A DNA stretch of 34,010 nucleotides, from assembly GCA_945861575.1 (NCBI GenBank), contig CAMAVD010000024.1, forward strand, positions 1 through 34,010. The letters run 5' to 3'. Both the position numbers and the translations under genes were made by a program. The notes beneath the pieces are model-generated. The model saw only the letters and a list, made by a program, of their open reading frames with translations. It had not been told where the DNA came from and made no database searches. This DNA is from Akkermansia muciniphila. Lineage in GTDB: Bacteria > Verrucomicrobiota > Verrucomicrobiia > Limisphaerales > UBA11320. Of the stretch, positions 1 through 9,514 are shown in pieces. Each line of letters begins with the position of its first letter. The stretch's first letter is position 1.

Positions 1-2
1 CT

Positions 3-3000
3 GTCACAGCGGACTTGACCAATCGTCAGGCCGCGCTAGTGCCTTTCCAGCCCTATTCAGGCCGCAACACGAATGCCCCTAGCTTCAGTGCATTGGACGC
101 AGCTTACCAGCGGAACGTGCATCTGATGATCGTTTCCTTAGGAAACTGCTTCGGCATCTCGACAGCCAGTGTTTGCGATACGCGCGTGCCGTGGTGGGAC
201 GATTACGTTGATCCTTGGGTTCCCTTGCCCGACAGGCCCACGCCCCTGTTCAACATTCTGGAACAGGTGTATGGTTTGCCCGGCTTTAATCGGGCTGGCA
301 TATACGATGGACCCAGCCAAGGACAGGCCTATGAGGTGATTGGCGAGCATCCTTTCGACCCGATGGGAAGCCTGCTGGATCGGTCTGGCAGTCCCTATGA
401 GTATTTGGAGGATAGGGTTGAGAACTCTCATTTTAGCGCGATCAACAAGCTGATCTTGGGGTGGATCCCCACCAACTATGTTACCGTAGCACATCGCAGC
501 ACGACCAACCGACTCTACGCCTTTGATGTTCCCTTTTTGAAGCCGGGCAATATCTATGCTCTTGGGGTTCGTAAGGACGTGCTTCGCACGAACTGGATCG
601 AGTACCGTAAAAAGGTCACCGTCAACCCTTGGGTTTCGCGCGGCGTGTTGATCAACTGGGGTCCGTGGCCTGGAGCACTCTCGACCTGCCAGTTGGTGGA
701 CACGACGCCAGGTTCGGTGCCATCGAGGAGCCCCTTCCGCGGTTTCCAGGACAGCGCTGTCGTGTTGGGTAGGACCTTTTCTGATGAAGTTAATAATGTC
801 CACATCACACCTACCGTAAGCGGTGCCGATGATCGAGGGGATTGGATCGATGTGGTCGTCCAGATGGGAAGCTTCCCAGAAAATCGGTCACCTAATTTCA
901 CGCTTGAGGCAAGCAGCTTAAGGGTGGCGACAAATGAGCCCATCACATTTACTGCTCGCAATGTGGTAGACCCTGACGGGGATGCGCTCTCCTATTTCTG
1001 GGATTTTGGTGACGGGAACTTCGGTGACAATGTCGCCACCGTCCAACATTCGTTCCCGGGTGGCCAGTACGTCATTCGTTGCGAAGTGTCGGACATGAAA
1101 GGGGGAGTCAGGAGCAGCCACGTTTTGGTCACAGTGGGGGATGTTTCTACAACGCGGGTCTACGGGCGCGTCATTGATATTGATCGCAATCCTGTTGCGA
1201 ATGTTCGGATCGCGGCTCTCGGCTCGAACGACACCGTTGGCTTCACCGACTCGGATGGCCGGTACACCCTGGCCGGTATCCCCTCGGGCGCTCTGACCAA
1301 TCTTGCACACCTTTTCGGGTATAACATCCTGCCTCACAACTTCAACAACCCATCGCCTCTCACCGATGGGACCGCGGCCGAACTGAACTATGTCGCAGTG
1401 CCCAAGATCACCGTTAACGTAGAAACAGTGCGGAACGCCGATTTGTCTGGAAATCCGATTGGTGCATTTCGCTTCAAGCGGAACGGGGTGCTGAGTCTGC
1501 CGTTGATCGTCTCGTATCGCCTGGACGGGGATGCCGCCTTCGGCGTTGATTATCGTGCGAACCTCCTGCCGCCGAATGATTTCACCGATGGATTTACCAA
1601 TATCTTCTTCTTCGTCTCAGGATTGGGGAGGGGCCGGTTCTTCAATTCGTTCGACGATGTTTCGCACTCCATCACCATCCCTGCTGGCTCGGACTCAGTT
1701 GATTTGCCCATCCAGGCTCTTCCCAACCCATTCGGTGGAGGGACCCGTTCCCTGATTGCCAGTGTGGTGCTGCAGTCGACCGCCCTTGTATTGACGAACG
1801 GCGGCAGCTTCCCCGTTTTCGTTCCGGATTGGCATTTTGATATCTGGAGGCCTGGAACCACTCCGATTTGGGGTCAATTTCAGTCGCAGGAAGCCTACAA
1901 CATCCGTAGCGGCGAGGCCTTCATGGCAGTGATTGATCCCGCGCCGGAGTTGCGGCCGCTGGTTTCACTCCAGGCCATTGGAGACTCCGTTAACGAAAAC
2001 GGATACGATGCGGGACAAATCCTATTTGCGTTGGACCGGCCCATCGGGCGTGATTTGAGGGTTCGTTACGCGTTGACAGGCACGGCCAAGGTGGGTGTCG
2101 ATTTCGTTCCTCTCTCGGGCGAGGTCCGCATTCCCGCCGGCAGCCTGGCGAGCGTGCTTCCTATCTTTGCTCTGCCAAACAATTTGGTGGAGGGAAATCG
2201 GGACGTGACTATCACGATCGCTGATGGGACCGATTACGATGTCCAGAATGCCAGGGCCACAGTGTTCATCGTGGATGATGACCTTCCCGCCGTCAGGGTC
2301 TACTCCTTCAACGAGGCTATCGAGGAGTCAACGAACAGTTTTGGCCGTTTCAGCGTGTTCCGGAGTGGGGACCGGTCCGTGCCTTTGGTCGTGGATTATG
2401 TTTTTGAGGGGAGCGCAACGAACGGAATCGATTTTAGGGCGGTTTCAGGTTCGGTTACCATCCCAGTTGGCTCTGACCAGGCGTTTGTTGCTATTCGACC
2501 TTTTGAGGATGGGCGAAAAAACGATCCGAAGAGCGTCGTTCTGCAACTCTCCCCAAGCCCGCGTTACAACGTTGATTCACCAGCCTTGGCCACCATGAGT
2601 ATTCTGGATGATCAGACCTCATTGGTGCGAATCCACGCAGCAGTGCCTGGGGTGTTGTCGACACCCGAGGTAGGAACCGGATTTGAGTTGCAATTGACGA
2701 GGGTTGGACCTGCCACCAATGCACTCTTCGTGAACTACGATGTCGGAGGCACCGCTGGGAATGCTGCTGATTATCGGTCGATTGGACGGGGAGCGGTCAT
2801 TCCTGCAGGGGTCGCATCTGTGCGAATACCCATAGTCCCGCTTGCAGACGCCTTGGCCGAGTGGGTCGAGACGATCACGGTGCGCTTGACGCCGGGCGAG
2901 GGCTATCAAATAGATCCAGCTTTCAGCGAGGTGGCTGGCCAGATTGAAGCTTCCGACTATGGTCAATTTCCGAGTGCAGAGTTCACAGTGGAACAGACGG

Positions 3001-6000
3001 TGGTGAAGGAGTCTGATGGTCGGTTGACGGTAGGCATCCATCTCACCGACGCACATCCCCAGGTGGGGGAAGTTGCCGTGGTGGAATATCGCGTTGCGGG
3101 TGGATCCGCCGTCTATGGGCAGGACTATCGTATTATTTCACCCTACGCGGTGGGTTCTACGGGATTTGTCTCCTTCATTTACGATACAGGTGATCCCCAG
3201 AATGAGACCTCGGTAAGTCTGACACGCAGTTTCACCGTAGAGCTCTTGGACAATAAGCAGAAACAAGGGCCTCGAACTATCGCGTTTGAGTTGGCTTATC
3301 CAGAGATTCCCGATCCCGTCTTTATCAGCGATTTCCGCTTCATCATCGACACCAACGGTTTCTTTGTTCCCTCGGAGACCGTGCAGACAACAAACACTGT
3401 TGTGGCTCCAAAGTTCTTCAGGCTTACCACCCGACGGCTGCACTGGATCACCATCTTGGATGATGACGCTGCTGAGGTTTCAATCGAAGCCGTTAAGCCG
3501 TATGCCTACGAGAGCGGTGTGAGGGAAGGCGCCTTCCGAATTTTGAGGACGAGCACTAATGGCTACGCTGACTCGATGAAAGTGCAGTTTGACGTGTCCG
3601 GAACGGCCGCTGGAGCTAGCGATTATGAGCAGCTACCTCGTTCTGTGGTAATACCTGCGGGACAGCGCGAAATCATCCTATCGATGATGCCCGTGGACGA
3701 TTTGGTCTACGAGGGACCAGAGACAATCACGGTGACTTTGGTGACGGCTGAGGGTGCCACAATCGGTGTGAACAAGAAGGCGAGCGTCACGCTGGTCGAT
3801 GACGATGGGACCATCGAGTTTGCCGAACGGGAATTTACATTCTCCGAGCGTGGAGGCCTCGTTCGGATTCCGGTCCGACGCTCTGGGGATGTGTCACTGG
3901 CGCAATCGGTCAGCGTTTTCTTCCAAGCCGGCACGGCCGCTGAGAACGCGGACTATACCGCTAACTCGGGCATCCTCAGCTTCCAGCCAGGCGAGCAGCT
4001 TAAGTACGTGGAGATCTCCCTAGTTGACGATCAGGTGGCGGAACTGCCCGAATCGCTTGAAGTTCGTTTGGCCAATCTCAGCGGAGGAGTCTCGTTGGCT
4101 GGGCAAACGCGCACTACGGTCATGATTCTTAGTGACGACACTGGTTTTGTTTTCGCTACCAATCGCTATGCTGTCGCTGAGTTTGATGGAGGCATCGAGG
4201 TGCAAGTCTTGCGCACGGGTGATGCGGATGGAGGTGCTTCCGTTCGGGTAGGCTTAGTGACGAATGCGGGTGATTCGGCAGTGCCGGGGGTGGATCTAGT
4301 CGATGTTTCGACTGTGTTGACCTTCCTCGACGGGGAGACTTCGAAGAAACTCACCCTGGTGCCGATCGAGGACGATCTGCTGGAAGGTGACGAGAGCATC
4401 ACTCTTGTTTTGACCGATCCCGTGAATGGGGTGGTCTCCCCGGAGACATCAAGCGCCAAGCTGCTTGTGCGTGATGATGATTGCACCCTGGAGCTCTCGG
4501 CCGCTGAGACGCGTGTCTGGGAGCAGCACAAGACGGTTCGCGTGAAGGTAATCCGAAACGGTGGGGCGTTGAATGCAGTCGCTGTGGACTATTCTACGAG
4601 CGATGGAACCGCGTGGGCTGGCAAAGACTACACCGCCAAAACAGGGACTTTGATCATCGATGGCGAGCAAATCTTCCGTCGAACGGACGGGTCGGGCCTT
4701 CTGGGTGTTCGCGAAGGGTCTACAGAAGGGTTCATCGACATTCCCGTCTTAGACGATGCGATCGGCGAACCTAACGAAAACTTCACCGTCCAATTGAGCA
4801 ACGTCCGTCCCGTGTCGCCCAGTCGGCGCCTGGAGTCTGTGACTTTGACCCAACCGACACGGCAGGACGTCGTGATCTTGGACAACGAGCAACCGGGGCG
4901 AGTTGACCATGAATATGCTCCTAGCTTGGTCTTTACCCAGCATGAGGATGGAGACACGAACGGTCTGGCGCTCGAAGCACCCGTCAACGCCATTGCGCTG
5001 CTGCCCAATGGGCGTGCGATCATTGGTGGTGAGTTTACCGAGATCAACGATTTCACCTATCGACACATCGCGCGTCTGAGCTTGGAGGGCGAGCTGGACC
5101 TTGGCTTTGACCCAGGGGTGGGAACAGACGGCAGTGTCAATGCCCTCGCAACAAGCGACGATGGCAGGATCTTTTTGGCGGGAGCCTTCAGAACGGTGCA
5201 CGGTGTGAGTCGATCCGGCATTGCACTACTGACCCAGGAAGGAGACCTAGATCCTGTTTTTGATCCAGGTCTGGGAGCCGAGGGTAAGGTGGCTCGAGCG
5301 TTGGCGGTGCAGGAGGATGGATTCGTGCTGGTGGGGGGTGAGTTCACAAGGTTTGACGGTCTGAGCCTGTCGAATCTCGTGCGGTTGACCGCCAGGGGAT
5401 TCGTAGATCTGAGCTTCAAGCCTAGCATCGGTGGCCCCGTCTTGGCCCTAGCGGTGCAGGGAGACGGCAAGATTATTGCAGGCGGTTCCTTCACGAACGT
5501 GAACGGCAGTCCGCTCGCTGGTTTGGTGCGATTGAATGCGGATGGATCCGTTGACAACTCATTCCGGATCGGGAAGGGCGTAACGGGAGTGGTGAATGCG
5601 CTTACGATTCAACCGGATGGCCAGCTCCTGGTCGGTGGTCTGTTCACCTCCATTAACGACAAGCCCTCGGCCAATTTGGCCCGCTTGAGCGTCCTGGGTG
5701 CTCTAGATCAGTCCTTCCCTGCGGGTTCTGGGCCGAACGGCCGGGTGAGAGCGTTGGGAGTCCATCGGCTCGGGAAAATTTACATCGGCGGTGATTTCAC
5801 ACAACTGAATGGGGAGCCTCAAAATCGCTTCGCGCGTTTACTTGCGGATGGTTCGGTGGACGCTCGGTTCGATCTCGGTGCGGGTGCTGACGCTCCTGTT
5901 AGGGCAGTGCTCGTGGCTGCGAACTCTGCCGTCTACCTTGGTGGGGAGTTTACCACGATTGATGGGGAGAGCCGCCCGCGTTTTGCCCGGGTACATGGCG

Positions 6001-8114
6001 ATGAGAAGCTCGCCTTGGTTGGTGTTGAGTTCATCACCAGTTCCCTGACAGTTCCGGAAAATGTGGGAGCCGTGAACTTTACGGTCCGCAGGGTGGGGGA
6101 TCCAACACTTGGATTCAGCGTCGATTTCAGTACAACGGAGCTTAATAGCACCGCCACGGCGGGTCTGGACTATGTTGCAACGAATGGCACGTTGACCTTC
6201 TCCCCTGGCGTGCTCTCTCGGACCTTCCGGGTGCAGGTTCTGGATGACCTGATCGGAGAGGCTACCGAGTCGATCCGAGTGCAGTTGGACAATGCTCCCT
6301 TCGGTGTCGATTTGGGCGGTGCCACGCGGGCGACGATCCATGTGCTCGACGATGAGGCCACTGTGGGGCTGACCACAGCAACCTACACGGGGAGCGAGGC
6401 TTCTGGACAAGCCATCTTGACCTTGATTCGCAAAGGAAATACCAACACCACCGCTTCGGTTTTCGTCAACATCGCCAGCGGGACGGCCCTTTCAGGCCAG
6501 GACTTCGATGGGTCTGCGATTCCAGTTTCTTTCGCTGCTCTTGAAGTGACCAAGAGTGTCGTGATCCCCGTATTTGAGGATCGCATGCAGGAAGGTGCCG
6601 AACAGTTCACCGTAAGTCTGGCGAACGCCTCGGCGGGACTGCTGATTGCGAATGGAGTGGCTGCTGTAACCATTGTGGACAATGACTTCGACACCATCGT
6701 TTTCGTTGGGAGCGCGCTCGCCGTTGAAGAGAACGCGAACGGAAGCATTGACCCGGGCGAAGTCACCACAGTGAATGTGGCACTTCGCAATATTGGCACT
6801 GCTGACTCAACCAACCTGACGGCGACACTTCTACCGCAGGGAGGCGTTGTGCCGATTATCGCCACGGCCACCTATGGACCGATGGCAGGAGAGTCGAGTT
6901 CCGTGACCAGAGGCTTCACCTTCCGTAACACGCGAAGCGATGGCCAGGCTCTTGATCTGGTTCTCGATCTTAAAGACGGCAACCGCAGCCTTGGTCGGGT
7001 CCCGTTCCAAATGTCGGTTGGGCGCCGAAGCCTTGCGTTCTCTAACCATGAGCGCATTTCCATCAACGACCTCGGGAAGGCGACGCCTTACCCTTCACAG
7101 ATCGAGGTCGCGGGTGTTTTGGGCCCTTTGGTTAAGGCCACGCTTACGTTTGAAGGTGTGGTTCATTCTGCTCCAGGCGATCTCGATGTGATGTTGGTCG
7201 CCCCGAACGGGGAGGCCTCGGTGGTGATGTCGGATGCGGGTGGTACGTTCCGGCTGAACGGCGTTACGTTCACCCTGGACGACGATGCTCCGGCTCCGCT
7301 TCCGTCCTCTTCCGCGATCGCGAGTGGGACCTATCGTCCGATCAACTATGTCGTGAATGAAACGTTCCCGGCACCCGCGCCTACCGCGCTGATTGGCAAA
7401 CAGGATCTGAGGTTCGGAGGCACCGATCCGAACGGGATTTGGTCTCTCTTTATTCGGGATGACAGCGGCGGGGACACCGGATTTATCACCAACGGCTGGA
7501 CACTCACCTTGATCACCAGTGGCCAGGTGCTGCCTACTACAGATCTGGAGGTGTCGGTTCGCGAATCATCGAGTCCTGTCCTCGCGGGTCAGGAATTTAG
7601 TTACATCATCAAGGTGTCAAACAACGGCCCAGCACCGGCTACGGGTGTTGTGCTCAGTCAGACGCTCCCGCTCGCGGGTGAGGCCAGCTTCGTCCGGGCC
7701 ACTGGAGGTGCTGTATTTGCTGGGGGTAACGTGACGGCTGCTCTCGGAAGTCTGGCACCGGGGGCGAACTCGGAGCTTGTCGTCACGGTCAAGACCATCG
7801 GGGTCGGACAACTCCGCTCGACTGTGAGTGTGGCGGGCAGCGAACCTGAGTTGGTGCCAGCCAACAATCTGGTGCAGATCGTCACCACGGTTTCGAACGT
7901 GGTTGCACCGGTTCCTCTGTCAGTCTCGTCGGATGGAGCTACGGTGACCGTCTCCTGGTCCTCGGTAGGTGCCGGCGTGCTAGAGACCTCGAGCGATCCG
8001 GGGCACGGCAACTGGAGCCCGATTCGAGTGCAGCCGGTGCTTGCTGAGAATCGGTATCAAGTGGTCCTGCCCGCTTCGAACCACTGCCAGTTCTATCGAC
8101 TCAGGCAAAACTAA
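3..8114 (+). CDS. Giant secreted multidomain protein, 5'-truncated by the window edge: metalloprotease-like N-terminal part, PKD, carboxypeptidase-regulatory-like, about 9 Calx-beta, 7 delta-60 repeats, 2 Calx-beta, proprotein convertase P-domain, DUF11-like, C-terminal FYRLR module
   Basis: The frame is open to the left edge; the listed start at 15 is TTG and upstream codons read VTAD. Motifs read in the translation: INKLILGW...NWIEYRKKV...RGVLINWG (resembles the C-terminal part of M6/M11-type metalloproteases), DGDALSYFWDFGDG (PKD), repeated 'G.DY....G.....G' Calx-beta signatures, 'VNALA..DGRI..GG.F' repeats, GDLDVMLVAPNG...DPNGIWSLFIRDDSGGDTGFITNGWTL (P-domain). Confidence 0.9.
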   Translation, partial: VTADLTNRQAALVPFQPYSGRNTNAPSFSALDAAYQRNVHLMIVSLGNCFGISTASVCDTRVPWWDDYVDPWVPLPDRPTPLFNILEQVYGLPGFNRAGIYDGPSQGQAYEVIGEHPFDPMGSLLDRSGSPYEYLEDRVENSHFSAINKLILGWIPTNYVTVAHRSTTNRLYAFDVPFLKPGNIYALGVRKDVLRTNWIEYRKKVTVNPWVSRGVLINWGPWPGALSTCQLVDTTPGSVPSRSPFRGFQDSAVVLGRTFSDEVNNVHITPTVSGADDRGDWIDVVVQMGSFPENRSPNFTLEASSLRVATNEPITFTARNVVDPDGDALSYFWDFGDGNFGDNVATVQHSFPGGQYVIRCEVSDMKGGVRSSHVLVTVGDVSTTRVYGRVIDIDRNPVANVRIAALGSNDTVGFTDSDGRYTLAGIPSGALTNLAHLFGYNILPHNFNNPSPLTDGTAAELNYVAVPKITVNVETVRNADLSGNPIGAFRFKRNGVLSLPLIVSYRLDGDAAFGVDYRANLLPPNDFTDGFTNIFFFVSGLGRGRFFNSFDDVSHSITIPAGSDSVDLPIQALPNPFGGGTRSLIASVVLQSTALVLTNGGSFPVFVPDWHFDIWRPGTTPIWGQFQSQEAYNIRSGEAFMAVIDPAPELRPLVSLQAIGDSVNENGYDAGQILFALDRPIGRDLRVRYALTGTAKVGVDFVPLSGEVRIPAGSLASVLPIFALPNNLVEGNRDVTITIADGTDYDVQNARATVFIVDDDLPAVRVYSFNEAIEESTNSFGRFSVFRSGDRSVPLVVDYVFEGSATNGIDFRAVSGSVTIPVGSDQAFVAIRPFEDGRKNDPKSVVLQLSPSPRYNVDSPALATMSILDDQTSLVRIHAAVPGVLSTPEVGTGFELQLTRVGPATNALFVNYDVGGTAGNAADYRSIGRGAVIPAGVASVRIPIVPLADALAEWVETITVRLTPGEGYQIDPAFSEVAGQIEASDYGQFPSAEFTVEQTVVKESDGRLTVGIHLTDAHPQVGEVAVVEYRVAGGSAVYGQDYRIISPYAVGSTGFVSFIYDTGDPQNETSVSLTRSFTVELLDNKQKQGPRTIAFELAYPEIPDPVFISDFRFIIDTNGFFVPSETVQTTNTVVAPKFFRLTTRRLHWITILDDDAAEVSIEAVKPYAYESGVREGAFRILRTSTNGYADSMKVQFDVSGTAAGASDYEQLPRSVVIPAGQREIILSMMPVDDLVYEGPETITVTLVTAEGATIGVNKKASVTLVDDDGTIEFAEREFTFSERGGLVRIPVRRSGDVSLAQSVSVFFQAGTAAENADYTANSGILSFQPGEQLKYVEISLVDDQVAELPESLEVRLANLSGGVSLAGQTRTTVMILSDDTGFVFATNRYAVAEFDGGIEVQVLRTGDADGGASVRVGLVTNAGDSAVPGVDLVDVSTVLTFLDGETSKKLTLVPIEDDLLEGDESITLVLTDPVNGVVSPETSSAKLLVRDDDCTLELSAAETRVWEQHKTVRVKVIRNGGALNAVAVDYSTSDGTAWAGKDYTAKTGTLIIDGEQIFRRTDGSGLLGVREGSTEGFIDIPVLDDAIGEPNENFTVQLSNVRPVSPSRRLESVTLTQPTRQDVVILDNEQPGRVDHEYAPSLVFTQHEDGDTNGLALEAPVNAIALLPNGRAIIGGEFTEINDFTYRHIARLSLEGELDLGFDPGVGTDGSVNALATSDDGRIFLAGAFRTVHGVSRSGIALLTQEGDLDPVFDPGLGAEGKVARALAVQEDGFVLVGGEFTRFDGLSLSNLVRLTARGFVDLSFKPSIGGPVLALAVQGDGKIIAGGSFTNVNGSPLAGLVRLNADGSVDNSFRIGKGVTGVVNALTIQPDGQLLVGGLFTSINDKPSANLARLSVLGALDQSFPAGSGPNGRVRALGVHRLGKIYIGGDFTQLNGEPQNRFARLLADGSVDARFDLGAGADAPVRAVLVAANSAVYLGGEFTTIDGESRPRFARVHGDEKLALVGVEFITSSLTVPENVGAVNFTVRRVGDPTLGFSVDFSTTELNSTATAGLDYVATNGTLTFSPGVLSRTFRVQVLDDLIGEATESIRVQLDNAPFGVDLGGATRATIHVLDDEATVGLTTATYTGSEASGQAILTLIRKGNTNTTASVFVNIASGTALSGQDFDGSAIPVSFAALEVTKSVVIPVFEDRMQEGAEQFTVSLANASAGLLIANGVAAVTIVDNDFDTIVFVGSALAVEENANGSIDPGEVTTVNVALRNIGTADSTNLTATLLPQGGVVPIIATATYGPMAGESSSVTRGFTFRNTRSDGQALDLVLDLKDGNRSLGRVPFQMSVGRRSLAFSNHERISINDLGKATPYPSQIEVAGVLGPLVKATLTFEGVVHSAPGDLDVMLVAPNGEASVVMSDAGGTFRLNGVTFTLDDDAPAPLPSSSAIASGTYRPINYVVNETFPAPAPTALIGKQDLRFGGTDPNGIWSLFIRDDSGGDTGFITNGWTLTLITSGQVLPTTDLEVSVRESSSPVLAGQEFSYIIKVSNNGPAPATGVVLSQTLPLAGEASFVRATGGAVFAGGNVTAALGSLAPGANSELVVTVKTIGVGQLRSTVSVAGSEPELVPANNLVQIVTTVSNVVAPVPLSVSSDGATVTVSWSSVGAGVLETSSDPGHGNWSPIRVQPVLAENRYQVVLPASNHCQFYRLRQN

Positions 8115-8285
8115 TCCTGAGATATCCCCTGTTTCTTGGTAGCCGTTTCCTCGTGAGGGGGGACGGCTTCCTTTTTGGTTTCATGAGGCGAACGACGGCC
8201 CGCTGGCATCCGTCCCTGCGCCTTCCCAGCCTTCCGAGCGACCCAATTTGTTTCGCTGCGCACTTCATCCGCTTCCAGAGCTACT

Positions 8286-8316
8286 GTGCCACCCTGTCCA
8301 CGGAACTGGGTGGCAC
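8286..8316. terminator. Perfect 9-bp inverted repeat between convergent genes
   Basis: GTGCCACCC-tgtccacggaact-GGGTGGCAC, between the giant gene (ends 8114, plus) and the PaaK-like gene (ends 8396, minus). Confidence 0.4.
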
Positions 8317-8395
8317 TCGGGTGCCTGGAAGGTCCTATGACCCGCTTAGAAAACACTTGATAGTCTATTCTTGTCCCTGGCCGGAGAGGGGTATG

Positions 8396-9475
8396 CTAAT
8401 AAACCCCCTCGACGATTGTTTTCTCGAGGGCGCCGAAGGGGCGGACCTCGGCGACACCGTCCCAGGCGTAGGGAGTTCGTGGCTCACGCCGAATCGCTTC
8501 GTCTCGCTCTAGGAAGCGAGGCATGAAGAATTCCCGTGTCAGAGTGGTAAGTTCAACCCGACCCCACTCGCCGACGTTCTTGAGCTGATGGGTCTCTTTT
8601 GGGTCAACGATGCGTAGGACGGCGCGAGGCTGAGGGGCGTAGTAGGTAATGGAGAAGTTGTCCTCTTCTCTCAATGGAACGCTGGCAGCGAGGCCCATCA
8701 AGGTGTTGCCGTAGGTGGGGTAGAAGCCGATTTTGCCTTCGAGAACCTCCTCGACAATGTAGCGCACGTATTGCGGAGCCATGGTCGTTCCTCCGCAGAA
8801 GACTCCCCGGATTCCTGCCTCGTAGAGATTAACCTTCTCGGCGAGCGCCTCCAGGAGCTTGGGTGTAGTAAAGAGTCCGCTGACCTTGCGGTTCTTGAGG
8901 ATGGTAATTCCCTGATCTACCACATGGTCCATGTAGCTTCTGGCGACTTCAAACTTCTTGTCGGCCAGCACCTTCTTTACGAAGCGCGGATCCAGGTCGA
9001 TGAAGTAGCACGGACTACCCCTGAAGTTGGCTAGATGTTCGATGGCTAGCCGCAAGCGACGGGGTCCTGTTGGACCTACCATCAACCATGCACCGCCCCG
9101 GGGGAAGTGTTCGTCACGCACCTTTCCGGAGAACTCCTCGTAGTCCACCTTGTAATCGGTCCATCCAATCCGTTGCTTCGGCATTCCCGTGGTACCGCCA
9201 GTTTCAAAGATGTTGTAGGGCTTTCCTGCGAAGGCTGCGGGAACCCACACCTCAGGCTGCTCATCGCGCAACCACTCGTCCTGGAAATGGGGGAATCGAG
9301 CGATGAGATCCGCAAAGGAGTTTACTTCCTTGCGGGGATCCCAGCCGACCTTCTTCGCCCAGTTGAGCCAGAATGGGCATCCGGTCTCAGGGGAGAAGTG
9401 CCACTGAATGGTTTCACGAACGTGGGTGTCCAGCTCTTGCTGGGCCTTGGTGATCAATGAGGAATCGACGGACAT
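8396..9475 (-). CDS. PaaK-like (phenylacetate-CoA ligase family) AMP-dependent ligase, short form
   Basis: 359 aa; adenylate-forming P-loop-like motif ETGGTTGMPKQR; overall COG1541-like sequence. Confidence 0.72.
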   Translation of the reverse strand: MSVDSSLITKAQQELDTHVRETIQWHFSPETGCPFWLNWAKKVGWDPRKEVNSFADLIARFPHFQDEWLRDEQPEVWVPAAFAGKPYNIFETGGTTGMPKQRIGWTDYKVDYEEFSGKVRDEHFPRGGAWLMVGPTGPRRLRLAIEHLANFRGSPCYFIDLDPRFVKKVLADKKFEVARSYMDHVVDQGITILKNRKVSGLFTTPKLLEALAEKVNLYEAGIRGVFCGGTTMAPQYVRYIVEEVLEGKIGFYPTYGNTLMGLAASVPLREEDNFSITYYAPQPRAVLRIVDPKETHQLKNVGEWGRVELTTLTREFFMPRFLERDEAIRREPRTPYAWDGVAEVRPFGALEKTIVEGVY

Positions 9476-9514
9476 GGATAAAGTTCAGTAACCGAGTTGG
9501 AGTCGAGGTGCCTA

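Noticed and set aside
5838-6410. 190-aa minus ORF and many similar ORFs within the giant gene
   Set aside because: Antisense shadows of Calx-beta/delta-60 coding sequence without recognisable protein features.
1400-6700. Regularly repeating sequence considered as a DNA tandem repeat or CRISPR-like array
   Set aside because: Periodicity is at the protein level (diverged Calx-beta and delta-60 domains); there are no identical short DNA repeats with unique spacers.
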